Assembly (NCBI GenBank): GCA_025201765.1 | Contig: MU623369.1 | Span: forward strand, 62,001-126,000 | Direction of reading: 5' to 3' | DNA: 64,000 nt | Source of the DNA: Daldinia sp. FL1419 | Lineage: Eukaryota > Ascomycota > Sordariomycetes > Xylariales > Hypoxylaceae | In this document: positions 12,295 to 24,404 of the stretch, piece after piece | Layout: the number at the start of each line of letters is the position of its first letter | Numbering within the stretch: the first letter of the stretch is position 1 | Made by a program: the position numbers and the translations under genes | The notes under the pieces: generated by a model | What the model saw: only the letters and a program-made list of their open reading frames with translations | Told to the model about the DNA's origin: nothing | Database searches by the model: none

Positions 12295-14571
12295 ATGGGT
12301 AAAGAGCTAGACCCAGGTCTTATCGATGAGTTTAGGAAGATATATCCGGACAAGAGGTCTGCGATCAGCGAGCATGTGAAGAAAGTCAAGGAGATAATTG
12401 ATAATACAACCAAGTCTGAGGCAATTCGAGCCATCCCAGTAACAACGAGGATGAAAGAGTTGAGCGCAGCGCTGGATTCCCTTCGAAGGATTCAGGCTGC
12501 AAAGTTTGAGCGAGAGGAACTCAGAAAGCGCATGATTGACAACGGTGGAAATTGGGAGACGTATTGGAAGCGACGTGGAAAGGAACAGAAAATCAACGAC
12601 TGGGGCTCCTTCCAAGATGTTGAGAGCATGTTAGATGCCCTGCACGATTTTGGCGGTGCCAGGCTTTGTGTTTACTTCCCAGAAGACATTGAGAATGTCG
12701 TGTCTTATCTTCAACGATCTAAACTCATTAGAGTCGTACAAATCGATCGTAAGGCCCAGGGCACAACTGACATGGATGAACTTAGGAAATATGTTAGGAT
12801 GCTGGAGGAGCAGTCATCGCAGTCTGTGGATCAGGAATACCGGAAAGCAGAGAAATTGGCCGCGAATGAAAAGTTATTCTCGGGAGATCGCGCAGTTCAC
12901 CTGGTTGTTGAGCTACTAGGAGATGCGGTTCCGGGGTCGCACAGAGATTCTCATTATAAGGTTGAAATTCAGATTAGCACTGTGGTAATGCATGCCTGGT
13001 CACAGGTTGAGCATGAAGCTATCCGCAAGTCTGGAAATCATGGGCTTTCCGACGAAGAAAGGGGGGTTTTAGACCTTTTGAATGGTCTTGTGATAGCAGG
13101 AGAGGGGGCTTTGAAGCAGCTGGCAATGTATACTGCACGGAGGGATAAAGACCGTCCTAACCTTAGAGACGACAGCGTTGCTGCGGCTAATCATTACGAA
13201 TTGGGAGCATGGCTAGCCGCGTACTGTGATGAGTATTCTCTCTACCCGGGTAAAACAGAGACGACGCCTACTTGGAGCGAATTGGACAAGTTGCTAGACA
13301 TCTTGCGATCTAGCGGGGAGCATACTTCGGGGAAGCTAAGGGAACTACTCAACAAGGTCCGCGAGAGCTCGCCATCGAGGTCTAATGCCTTCGGTGACGA
13401 CCTAGCCCTTTATTTACTCAAAGCAAAGTTCGACCTTACAACCGATACGACCCCACGATTCTCCTCCGATGATATACGGGATCGAAAAGTGAAGACGGCA
13501 GCAGAAGCACGATACCTCGCTTTCCTAGTTGTTCATTCTATGAATATGGCCTCATATCTTGGGTTTATCGATGAATTTGTTGATACGATGGAGAGTGTCT
13601 TACCAAACCCCGACAAGCTTCCACGTCCTACTTTCGTCGACTTTCTCGACTTGTTGAGTCCTCAGCACTCGCGGATCAGTCGAGGGTCAGAGGACAGAAT
13701 GATTGATTTCTGTGAAACATTTTTAGACGTCAGTAACTTGAAAAGGGTCGTTAAGAACAGGAGGATGCTGCTTAGAATGGAATTACCCCTCCTACTTACT
13801 GACATAGGGCGTGTTGTCTCACCCATCAGCGACACTAATAAGCCTCCCCGCGGTGAGATTCTCACTATTGTCCCACGATCACTTTTCAGAATACTGCATG
13901 ACCCGGAACACACATTCATGGTTCCGGAAATCCTCAATTATGCAGAACACTTAACGGATTTATCGCATGGCGAGAGCCATAAGGATAAAACTCAGGAACT
14001 GCATATTACTATAAGGAAACCGGCGTCACCAAATGGCAAAGTGAGTATTAGACCCATGATGAGTACCTATATTCCAAACATTGAGTAGAAGCTTACCTAG
14101 ATACCTATATATTACTAGTTTGAGCACTATTTTCCCACCACGCCAGATTTACCAGACACTATCCACGAGCACTTATTAGAGAACTGCGGAGCCGACCTAC
14201 CCCGGTCCATCTTAATAACGACGAAAGTACCCGTCAGCGTAACTCCCGCTTTGAGGGAAGACCTCAAGGATGATTACATCATTACGACAGAAGACGGCTA
14301 TTTCGAACCAGTATGGTCTAATACACCGGCATGGCGATACATAGAAACACTACCTACGCAATGGACGGTGAATACTGTTGACCTTTCCAGGTTCACTCCC
14401 GAACACAATATCGAGAAAATGGCCCGGAAGAGCCAGTGGGCCGAGTTTGCCAAATATTTGAAACCCGAATGTAGCATGACGCCCGAAGATGGTAATGAGA
14501 AACCATGCAACAAATACGCCTTCAAGATCGGGAAATCCCAGTTTACTCTTGAAAACAAGTGTCAGGCTTGA
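12295..14571 (+). CDS. RelA/SpoT (ppGpp synthetase-fold) domain protein
   Basis: Large soluble protein of 732 residues with an alarmone-synthetase fold near the N-terminus. Exon 1 is 12295-14040; intron 14041-14118 (GTGAGT/CTAG) joins in phase to exon 2, 14119-14571, giving SPNGK-FEHYFPTTPDLPDT. Synthetase-type motifs are TRMKELSAALDSLRR (51-65), LHDFGGARLCVYFPEDIENV (116-135), RAVHLVVEL (199-207) and VEIQISTVVMHAWSQVEHE (223-241), the last being the ExQ-T...W..EH signature. In bacterial enzymes a Tyr before the xH of the third motif stacks on the guanine base; here the position reads GDRAVH, without Tyr. The ~480-residue C-terminal part is helical and unrecognised. No HD hydrolase domain is present. 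Substrate and product are unknown; toxic-alarmone, tRNA-modifying or inactive roles are all possible. Confidence 0.8.
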
Positions 14572-14960
14572 ATCTTTACATGAATCAGAGCTGGCCTCAC
14601 TCGGGGATAAAACCCTAATTATCTCAACACTTTAAGATCCGGGGCGCATCGAACAGGTTTAAGGGGCAGTCTATCGGTCTTGGTTGGGTTTATAGCTTTT
14701 CATATTTCAATAAAATGTCCATTCTAAGAGTAGACATCAATAATATGGATGCCTATTATATAGAGAGAAGTTTCCTTTTCGCGACTCGTCTAGATCTGGA
14801 TTGTCACGACCATCTAGGGGTATACCCATTATATTTCTAATGTTACAAGACCTTCCTCTTCGATATTTTCAAATATCATAGATCGGCCTTCTTCGACACT
14901 CCCAAACATCCCGAATAGATAGGTACCTAGGTAAATATACCACCCCGCTTCACCAGCCCC
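14572..14960. other. Convergent 3' spacer
   Basis: Short AT-rich stretch between the convergent ends of the RelA/SpoT gene and Jac1. It contains a TAGGTACCTAGGTAAA word near 14920-14936. No gene seen. Confidence 0.5.
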
Positions 14961-15833
14961 CTAATGCTGCAACACAACCGGCTTCCCCTCCTCCCAATTC
15001 TGAATCGCATCTTTAATATTGACCCAGTACCTTAGCCTCGTAACCTCCCTCTTCGCCCTCTCCACATCCTCCTCCTCAAACGCGCTCGCGAGCCTGCCCT
15101 CGCTCTCTTTTATCCTCTCCTCATTCTCCGCCCTCAACGGCTCCAGATCTTCCTCCGAAGCCGCCTCCTCGATGGCCTCCCTCGTTTCTAAGACCAACAT
15201 CAGTAACTCTGGTTCCTCGACCCGAGCCGTTTCCTCGTTCGCAGCGTCGATGTCCCAGCGCAGTCGCAGCAGGTATTGTGCTCGGGACAAGGGGTCTGCG
15301 AGCGTGCGGTAGGCGTCGTTTATGCGCGCGGACGCGGCTTCTGCGTGTCGCTTAACTGACCCGGCGGGCGCGAGGTCGGGGTGGGCGGTTGCTTGTAGAG
15401 TGAGGAATTCGCGGCGGAGGGCGCGCACGTCGATTGCGAAGGGGCCCTTTGGAGGAGGCCCTTGGGGCAGAGTCTGCGGGAAGAGGTCGTAGTGTGATGT
15501 TGGCTTATTGGCTTCTTTGCCTGTTGCTTCTTTGGACGAGCGCTCTTGGTCTTCGGCTACGGCGTCTTGTTGGCGGGGCGAGGATGCCGCGCTGCTTGAT
15601 AGGTGTCGTCTCGCCTGTAGACCTAGGCTACTATTATTGTTTACATGCGTCGTCTTATATGAGGCTGGTCTTATAGTAGTAAGTTGGCGAAAAGAGGCAC
15701 TTTCGTCTTGAATAACGGAGCTGACGGGCGAAGCGCTGCTGATGGTGATCGAAGTCGCATGGTGGCGCTGTTGTTGCTTGCAAGCGTTGCACACGCGCCG
15801 TAGCGGTCTTTTAGGTAGTAATGAGGATCGCAT
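14961..15833 (-). CDS. JAC1: Mitochondrial J-domain co-chaperone Jac1/HscB
   Basis: Works with mitochondrial Hsp70 (Ssq1/Ssc1) to release Fe-S clusters from the scaffold Isu1. The protein has a basic, hydroxylated N-terminus (MRSSLLPKRPLRRVCNACKQ) that looks like a mitochondrial presequence. The J domain starts at HYDLFPQTLP and carries the HPD triplet in ATAHPDLAP, followed by INDAYRTLADPLSRAQYLL. The C-terminal HscB domain holds EPELLMLVLETREAIEEA and ends with VNIKDAIQNWEEGKPVVL. The frame is open upstream to another ATG at 16007, but the presequence-like ATG at 15833 is preferred. One exon, about 290 residues, close to the usual length. Confidence 0.9.
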   Translation of the reverse strand: MRSSLLPKRPLRRVCNACKQQQRHHATSITISSASPVSSVIQDESASFRQLTTIRPASYKTTHVNNNSSLGLQARRHLSSSAASSPRQQDAVAEDQERSSKEATGKEANKPTSHYDLFPQTLPQGPPPKGPFAIDVRALRREFLTLQATAHPDLAPAGSVKRHAEAASARINDAYRTLADPLSRAQYLLRLRWDIDAANEETARVEEPELLMLVLETREAIEEAASEEDLEPLRAENEERIKESEGRLASAFEEEDVERAKREVTRLRYWVNIKDAIQNWEEGKPVVLQH

Positions 15834-16418
15834 TTGTATAGAGTAATTGTAACTAATATCCCTAGGTTGGTTGCGGTAGCATGTAATAGACTTAAGGCTT
15901 AAGAGTATTATTATGTTTGGTTGAATTTTGGTGTTGGCGGAGAAAGTTGAATTCGGAACAATGACGTCTTGTTGCGGCTTTCTTCGGCGATAATTCCGCG
16001 CATCCAAATCTCGGCGCCGAATGGGCCGGTGTTTCCGGTGCTACCTACATAGTTCATGGAAAAAACGGCTTTGTTATATAACCTACTGCCGGTAATAAAT
16101 AAGAGACATTTAAATTCAAGCCAAACGTCGCCCTCCTCAGAATATCATCATGTACAAGATTTATAGTTCCAATTCATAAAAACCCAAACCCTCCAATTAC
16201 TACATAGATGGGGTATCGTATATAAGCGTAAATACAAATAAGAACATAGGAGGAATCATACCCGGATCTCCCCTTTACTTCCTCGATATTCCGGATATAC
16301 TCAGATGTAAATCTGCCCCCGTTTCTGTTAAATGGTATATGTAGGTACGTACGCAAATGAATCCAAAATCATTATTGCCCAATCCCCGGGAACCATGCCG
16401 ATATTCCTACCCTTTTCA
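15834..16418. other. Spacer between Jac1 and the F-box gene
   Basis: Holds the Jac1 promoter and the 3' end of the F-box gene, both on the minus strand. The Jac1 frame continues upstream to 16007, so a longer N-terminus cannot be excluded. Nothing else recognised. Confidence 0.45.
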
Positions 16419-18824
16419 TCACAAAGTCACGAGACGCCAACGCCCACGTTCTGTATGGAACCATCGTTCGCGTTCCTTTTTGTCGGCAATGTTTCCGTTA
16501 TACGAATTCCATCGCCCGTTACATCCCTCCCTGCCTTCGACTTTAAGGTTTTCACCTTGGTCGCCAAGCACGTCTGAAATGTCAACAAGCCCACCGTTCT
16601 CGTCAGTCGCACCGTCATCCGGCATTATGCAATATCGGATCTTGGACTCCGCTTGCCCGATGAAACCTGCAAAGCCATAGTTTTCTGCCACAGACCCGTC
16701 TTCGTTGATCACGTTTACGAAAAAACGTGGCGTCTGCCATGCCGCCTCCAGTCTGCTCTGTGCCGCGGTTCGGGATTGGGAGAGGTTGGTTGACATTTTA
16801 GATGGGAAAAGCTGATCTTCCATCGGAAAACTGAGGCCCATTGGTGATTTCCCTGGGGTCTTTGGCGTGATCGGCGTCGTTGGGGTTGCTGGAGGGCTGG
16901 GCCGCGATGTGCATTTAGAAATAAGGCCACGGAATTTATCGTTAGACGTTTCGATCTTCTCCATGGGCTTACAGAGTGCTTGAAAAACTCCTTCGGGGTC
17001 ATTCGGTGCGCGTAAAATTCGTAGCGATGGAAAGCCGTTCGCTTCTATGCTCCTAGCGAGTATCGTGTCTGCTTTATTCGCGAACGATTGGTTGCTCGTG
17101 ATATCCCAGTGCAACTTGTGCAATGAGGGCGCAGCTAGATAAGGGAATAGCCATATCATCTCGTTTGGTGGCATAATTGGCGGGGAACTCTGCACCAGAG
17201 AAAATGTCTCTAATACCGTAAGGTTTGAAAGAATCTGGCTGAGCGTTGGCAGCGAGTCAACGTCCATATGCTGGAGAGTAAGCTTCTTAAGCGATCGACT
17301 CGAAGGTCGTCTAACAAACGAGGATAAACCTTCGCTGGATACGCCTGGAAGATGCGATAATGTGAGTGTTTGCAACGGGGGCAACGAGAGTAGATTTGCA
17401 TCATTAAAGGCTGTAAAGGGTAAATGTGACAAATGTAGGTTCTCGAGAGCCGGCAAGCGAGATAATATGTCGGGTATAAGAGACACCGGCGTGAGCGTCG
17501 CACCCGGAAGACAGTGTATAGATAAAGTTTTTAGATGTTCCCAGTCCGCGTGAAGCTCTAGAAAGTCTTCGCTTAGTTCATGTGGCAAATCTCCTGGGGC
17601 TTCCTGGTAATTAGGATTTTCCGAGTTTAGTAGCGCTGCAGCATTCGAAAGCCGCCGCTTCCTCTGGAATTGGGAGGGCTCGATAGTCCAGTGCATCTCT
17701 ACCAACTTGCGTCTGGTTGATAATGCGTGGAATAGACGGTTGAACGAATAGTCGTGGTTTTGGTGAAATCCAACTAATCGTTCAAAGTTGGGGCACGCCA
17801 TTATGACAGAAGCTACCAAGTTTTGGTATAAGTCAAGAGGGACGCCTTGGGTAACAGCCGGGGCTTTCAGACTATGAACCATTGCTGCTAATTTGGGATT
17901 CGACCTTAGTGTTCGTCGGAGTAGTACGAGACGAGATCCAAAGTTTAGCTTGTATCGCTTTCTTTGCATTTGAGAATCTGCTCCGACTAGTTGGATATCC
18001 TGGTATCTTCAATTACCTGTTAGCTTTTCTACCTTCAGATCTGTCTTGTTGTAAACTCACAGTGCGACTTGGGCGACCTTTAACAAGCCCCGCCCTGATA
18101 GAGCGACAGAGCACAAATCTCTCATCATGCATGTTGCACAACTCGTGCTGCCGGGCATTAAATGCAGCTTCTTTAATTCATCCAGGATGAGTCCGAGGAC
18201 TTCTTCAGGTAGAGCGGCTAGCAGTTCTCCCGTTTCTCTCCTTCGCCTATATTGTTTAATTGGTGCCGGTCGTTGCCATCCATACTCGATTCTCCGTGGA
18301 CTGGAATTCCATGACTCGAGGCTCGTTCTGCTACTAGCTGGGCTTGAAAGGATAGCGTCGAAAGTGTCGTTCGTTCTGACCGAGCTTGCAATACTGGAGC
18401 CGCTGCTCGAGGTCCTCCTAGAACGGTTAGGTACGACGGCGGGCCGCATATCTATCTGCGCATAATTGCCCATCATTGCCGGTGGCAGTTTTGTCGGTTG
18501 CTGGGTTTGCTGAGCTTGTTGGGCGTACGCTGGCCCATGAGCGTTGAAGTTGGAGCGATCAGTTTTCATGGTCGACTCTTTTGCCGAGGCGTTTGGGTCT
18601 CGTATCGTAAAAGAATTAGGACTGAATCCGGGGTCGCGAGAAGCGTGTGAAGAGCCCATTGTGGAGCCGTCTAGCAATGGTACAGGTTCCGACACGTTAT
18701 CGTCGGATCTCGAGTGAAACACGACAGCAGATTCAGTCTGCGATCTCCGATGTCTCGTGGTTCTAGGAGAGAAAATAGGGTTATTAGTAGGAAAGAAAGG
18801 GACTCGACTAAGAAGGATAGACAT
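16419..18824 (-). CDS. F-box protein with leucine-rich-repeat-like C-terminal region
   Basis: Probable substrate adaptor of an SCF ubiquitin ligase. Exons 18061-18824 and 16419-18006; the 54-nt intron 18007-18060 joins VAL-YQDIQLVG in phase, for 783 residues. The first ~200 residues are disordered and Ser/Gln-rich. The F-box begins at LLAALPEEVLGLILDELKKL and contains a conserved CATCMMRDLC Cys cluster. The large C-terminal part has repeating leucine-rich stretches (ALENLHLSHLPF, LQTLTLSHLPGV, LKKLTLQHMDV), consistent with LRRs, then a Ser/Thr/Pro linker near PTTPITPKTPGKSP and a conserved end (FFVNVINEDGSV, GRWNSYNGNI). The target is unknown. An internal start at MGSSHASRDPGF is possible. 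Confidence 0.8.
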
Positions 18825-21800
18825 TGAGAGACCAGAGGTGAAGATCGGCAGGTTTCGATGGGTCCACAGAGATTAAATGACCGGGCGTGTGCCTTGCATC
18901 GTCTAGACTGGCGAACTTTTTGGTCGGGAGCTTGGACAACAAAGTCGTAGCTCTAGCCCGTGGCTCTTCCTGACTTGATAACCACTACCACATAGACTGG
19001 GCTTCCTGGTCATATTTGGCTTAGGCTATCTAGAAATAGTCCGAAACCAGTTCAAACTGGTAATAGGCGGCCACACTCGGCTGTTGGTAGCGCGAGGCTG
19101 CCTTTATGTAGCGAATCGCGGTGGAAATTAATTAACCCCTGACAGAATGGATGTGTTCCCTTGGGAGAGCGACATATCACCCCAGGAACGCCAGAGCAGC
19201 CAAGGAGCATATGACGCCATTTTTCAAGTAACGTAGAAAGGGGGAATATGGAGTATGAAATGGAACATCCTCTTCAACTTCGGCACAAGATGGACCATGA
19301 AAACCCAGCTTTGGGGGGTAAAATCGAGTTCAGCACAAGCCGAACTGTATGTATGGGGTTAATAAAAGAACTAAAAAAATAAATAAATAAAAATAAAAAT
19401 GATCCGCGCATGGCTTAGGGAGCTTAGGTGGCAGCTGACCCCGTTACTCAAAGCTATTTAGGGGCTTACATCGAATTAAAAGAAACTTACAATGATCTAA
19501 ATTTGGAGTTGGCGGCTTCAGCATGGCACTCAAGGCTTTGGCGGTCGTCAACATTGTCGACCAGGCGAATCGTCGGCGAACTTAATGGTCTCCGATCGTT
19601 TGCTTTAACAGGAAGCGAGTTTCTTTTTTGAAGTTTTCGAACTAAAGATCGCGGCTTAAAGAAAGAGGCATGGGCAAATACCGCATACCAGGATCGCCCC
19701 GAGTTTGACGACGTAGTAGTATCCATTATTGAAGGAGTGTGTCTCGCCGGGGGGTTCAACTTCTCAATGCGTTACACTTCCAGCGCAGGGGTAAATTCGG
19801 TCACCGAACTTCCCGTCGTAGTTACGCTTCGGGTCTGCTCCGGTACTTATTTGCGGAAACCTGTGCTGTATATCTGTTTTGCGAGCCGAATAGTAACGAA
19901 TCAATGTTCACAGGGTCTCTTTCCCGCATGTGAATACTCGAAGGAGTTTTCGAAGATCCACCGTAAAGACGTAAAGTAAACGTAGGGTTGGTATAGGGTT
20001 GCAGAAACCTCCAAATGTTGCGAAGGCGTAAAATCGCAGATGAATTGTATTCAGCGCGACTCTTCAATATCGAGGTCACAAAGACGGCAATCAAGATTGA
20101 CGACCGCATAGGACGGTGTTGATATTAATACAGGTCTAGATATCGATATCTCTAACCTAGTAACTAGCGATGACGTTTCATATCCGGTATATAAATGTAT
20201 ATTCGAATGACTTTGAACAATTAGAATTGCACGGTCGCACTCGCGCGGGCCTCGTCAACCTTTTCATATAAATCACTACAAGTCATCGGCAGGCGGCAAA
20301 GCATATATACACGCAGGTACGTTATAGTGTCAGCCGTCGTTCCCGGCGACACGATATCCAATAGACAGTGGCGGTTACGCCAAGGTGGCTCCAGCTTGTC
20401 AAGTTCTTCGGGTCCGCAAGTTTTAGCTACGGAACAATCGCGTTCTACTTACCTTGAATGATGAAAATTCGCTGGAACCCGTAAGAACCTAACCTAAAAG
20501 CCGTTTTACCTAGCCGACAATGGACACCGCTTCTTTACGATCCAGGCTGCCAATAGCGCTAGGGTGGTCTTTAACTTTGGGATAGCAAAATTCTGTGAAA
20601 AGGGCTGAGAGGCTGAGCGACACCAAAGACTTTAGGGCAACACGCCAACCTCCGTTAAAGGTGCAGCTCGGTGGAGGGCCCATAATTAAACTTCTAAATA
20701 TGGTGTCTGCACGTTATTAGGGCGGGTTCCAAGTCGGCGAGAAGATAGTTTGGTAGCTGGGGCGGCTGCCCTGAACTTATCCAACAGGTAGGTTCGCCTA
20801 GGACCTTGCACACCAGGGTAACGCGCGTGGTATGGAACAAGTAGATCGCGAGGGGTCCTCTGGATTCTGTATGGCTGCTAAAGGCTGATGATGAAGTAGA
20901 CTAGCGTAACAGGTAGATTCAAATAGATTCAAGATTTGATAACTAGGCGAGTCAAGCGAGTTGAAACGAGTAACGAACCGCGACGCCAGGACGCCAGGAC
21001 GCCCAAACTGTAGGGACCTTCCCGCTTGGGATCAGCACGGCCAGTCTATTCGTCTAATTGATGTTCCCCAGAAAACCCAAACCATCTTCTAACGAGAGTT
21101 TGGTAAACGGGTCTTTTAACGAACGAGGTGGGCAATGGTGGGCATGGTGAGCGTGGCTGAGATAGCCTAACCAATCCAGCACGAAATCGGAACTCGATGC
21201 GGTGTAGCATGGTGGTATAGTGATACCTAGTCGCTGCCCGTCGCCACATGAAGTAGTATAAATTTATGTACGTTAAGTTAATAGAAAGAATACGTTCAAA
21301 TACGTCCAAGCCCTATGAGAATTCGGAGATTTTCAAAGTTGTAATCAGAGAATGTTAAATCCAACTAAAAGATGCACAATCTTAAATTTTATGTTACCTT
21401 TGTAGCTAACCTAGCACAATAAGGGGATTATATAAGCACATGTACTTTGTACATACCTATGTACAATACCTAATAAGTACCTACATAGCTACATTTCGAG
21501 TGCGGATTATGTAATTTGCTGGGTAATGGAACCTACTTCAAGCTACCTATCATCTTCCTCAAAACCTACATCTTGCATCAATTTTATTATGCTCTAGCTT
21601 TCTAGTGCACAATATTTGATCACCTGTCTTTCCCTCCCAAGATTCAAGGCCCCATCAGCCACAGTATGTAATTCCACCTTATGAAGTCTCGTCAAGATCA
21701 ACAAGACATATAGGTACCTAGGTACCCAACTCGATGGATATGTATATACCAAAATAGATCTATAACGTTTTTCTTTTGCATATTCTATGGCCCCTGCCAC

Positions 21801-23477
21801 GCGACGCCAGGACTGTGAATGATAGGTACTAACTTGTGGAGAACCCGGGACAGCCTCATTCCGTTGGATTACACGTGCCAAGGAGGTGCATTATCAGTTA
21901 TCCAATTCCAGCGGAAGACAACACTACCACTCCCATTCCCACCAACCAACCTTTACTGACACCATTCGGAGATTTCAAAGCCCGATAATGCTCAGAGGCC
22001 CGCCATAATTGAATGAACTGTTTGGTTTATTACCAACTTTACAGTTCAGCTTTAATAAGAATGACCATCCTAAAATAAGCCTTCCGAGACTATACATCAA
22101 ACAGATGGCCAGTTGAGCAACTGTGAATTTATCATAATGCTACTGCTATTCATGATGATGGGATTCGTTATGTTTTCCCGAGAGTATTCTTACGGGAATG
22201 ATTTAACTTGTTTAATCTTTATAGTTAATATTCTTATGTACCTAACTACCTATTAGAAATTATCATCTAACTTCTAAGGTATTCCTTCAAGGGGTAAATT
22301 ATCTATAGGTAAACATTAGCTGTTCTCGTCTGTCCCCTTTCCATAATGATGAAGGGCGAAGCCGTTTATGAGATCGTCGCTAGTCTAATACGGTATACAT
22401 CGCTATATAAACAATATCACGTATATCTTTGAATACACTCATAGTTCAGTTCATTCAATTTCAATGATTCAAAGCTAGGTGCTTCTCGACCACTTACAAC
22501 TCAATCAATTTTGACCGTATAGGATATCTTAAATATATTTATCTTATCTCTCCTTTCTCTTGTTCATTCTCGTGTCAGATTAAATACATTCTGCTTGGCT
22601 TTTAGCCCATGAGACATAAATCTCGTTGGCCTGAGATCCTCTGGTTACCCTCAAGTAAATGAATCCATCTTTATACTTGAGTCCTGGGCATTCACTAAGA
22701 AACGACATATAAGTGAAGTACAACGTAGTGTTGACACATATGAGTCATTGTCTTTGGATGATACAGTTGGTACCTGGAACTATTTTCCGCAGATGTTTTG
22801 TCAATCACATGGTTTGTGACCTATTTGACGCTGCGAGGATGCGGCTAAGAAGTAAAACGACAACTAAAACAAAGAGTACTGAATATGGCTAAAAACAGAC
22901 CATTGGTACGGTTAGGAACATCTTGGACGAGATGTGTCGACGGTAAAGATATCTGGTGATAAGCATTAATCAAGGGCCTAGGTGAAGCAGAAGAGATTGT
23001 ACTAGATACTGTGGTGTTCAATGTAAAGTTCGTCATGGCATTGATTTGCTCATACTAATGCCGGTGACCCTTTATCGTCGAAATTATCATGTACAATACA
23101 CATGTATCGAAGGAATATCACAGTACACTACCATTCTATAGCGGCCTTGTGGAGCTTAGTAACACTACCGTTGTCGCCGCCAACGACCATGACGATAGTA
23201 ACACGGGGGGCCCGGGGAAAAAGTTTAGGCTGCGATGTAAAACATTTACTACTCTAAGCTGGCTGTATTTTCCTCGAACGAAACGATCTTAAATTCTTCT
23301 CAACACATCAAACTCTCGTACTTCTTTTACAAGTCCATTCATATTCGAGGTGCCATCTAAGAAGTTGAAAAACCCTGTATTGCTCTATAATATAAATATC
23401 TCCTATCCTTCCTTTCGTTTTCCCTCGAATTTACGTGTAATTGACCACTTACTATTTTAATTCAATTACTCATCATC
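18825..23477. other. Gene-poor 4.6-kb spacer
   Basis: No supported gene. It contains TACCTA/TAGGTA words near 21430-21485 and 21714-21730, a short GACGCCAG tandem near 20980-21002 and a 14-bp palindrome (AGATATCGATATCT) near 20138-20151. Small open frames here lack family resemblance and splice support. Part of it should be the promoter of the gene at 23478. Confidence 0.5.
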
Positions 23478-24404
23478 ATGTCGCAGAATCCTCGTGATGG
23501 TCCTCCGTCGCAAGACCGTCGCGGCAGACCTCCTCAGGCTCCTAAGCAATTTGGTCTTTCCAACCCTCGCGGCGCTCGTACTCCGATCCCTGGAGTAGAT
23601 TCTCCTCTCTATTACCCTCGAGATAACAACGGCGTTTATGACGCGGCGTTCTACCCAAGTAAGTTTCTTTTCTTGAGAACCCCTTTCTGACTGCTTGTGA
23701 GGACCTCCGCAAATCCCCTGATGAGTTATCGTAATTATTCGATGGATACATGCTAATCGAAGATATTGGATATAGATACGCCAATACCTCAGCAAGCAGC
23801 AAGCCAAAGCTCTGCGAGTGTCACTCCTACGCAACCTGGTCGTCACTTTTATGGATGCGCCTGTGCGTCCTGTGTTGCGTTCTATCATCCGAGCAACCAT
23901 TTTTCTCGTGGCAGTCATGCCGCTGCGGGTAGTCCTAGCACCCAATATGTTGCAGGCACAGTGATGCAACCTCCTGGAACCGGCGTCTACGCTCTCGATC
24001 AAGCCGGTATGCAAGCCTTGAACAAGCAAGCCCATAGTCACGTTGCCCAGACCGCACTCCAACAGCAGCAGACAAGTGCTCCTCAGGCGCTACCTTTCCC
24101 GCCTGAATTTCATCCAGCGTCTTCCCGTGGCCAGGCCTCAATCCAAGACGGCCAGCAAACTCAGGGGTCTTATTTCAATGAACGAGTAAGGAATTCTTCC
24201 AAGTATCACTTAGTGTTTAATACGTAGCATGACTAACACGAGGTTGACACACAGGAACTGAAAGAAATCCATAATTATCAAAAACGCAAGGAGAACGAAG
24301 AGCGCGACAAGCGTATTCAGCGCTACCGAGAGCAGCACGAGCGCGCCGCTGGATTTCACGAGTCTGACGATGACGAATTCATTCCCAACATCCGAAACCC
24401 TTGA
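23478..24404 (+). CDS. Hypothetical protein, three exons, 246 residues
   Basis: Not recognised. Exons 23478-23658, 23776-24185 and 24255-24404; both introns have GTAAG/AG ends and keep phase, which supports a real gene. The N-terminus is Pro/Arg/Gln-rich (RGRPPQAPKQFGLSNPRGAR). A small Cys cluster YGCACASCVAFYHPSNHF lies near residues 75-95 and could bind a metal. The middle is Gln/Ala-rich. The C-terminus is highly charged, ELKEIHNYQKRKENEERDKR..., predicted helical or coiled coil, and ends with an acidic patch (ESDDDEFIPNIRNP). No signal peptide or membrane segment, so cytoplasmic or nuclear. It stands alone in a gene-poor stretch. Confidence 0.65.

Noticed and set aside
14251..14571. Independent small gene after the RelA/SpoT gene
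   Set aside because: The 78-nt intron 14041-14118 joins it in phase to the preceding exon, and the frame has no ATG of its own near its beginning.
16427..17002. Minus- and plus-strand frames inside the F-box gene
   Set aside because: Shadow frames of a gene with a well-supported reading frame.
22845..23036. 63-residue Ser/Thr-rich frame ending in a hydrophobic stretch, like a small GPI-anchored protein
   Set aside because: Too short, no clear signal peptide, no splice or family support.
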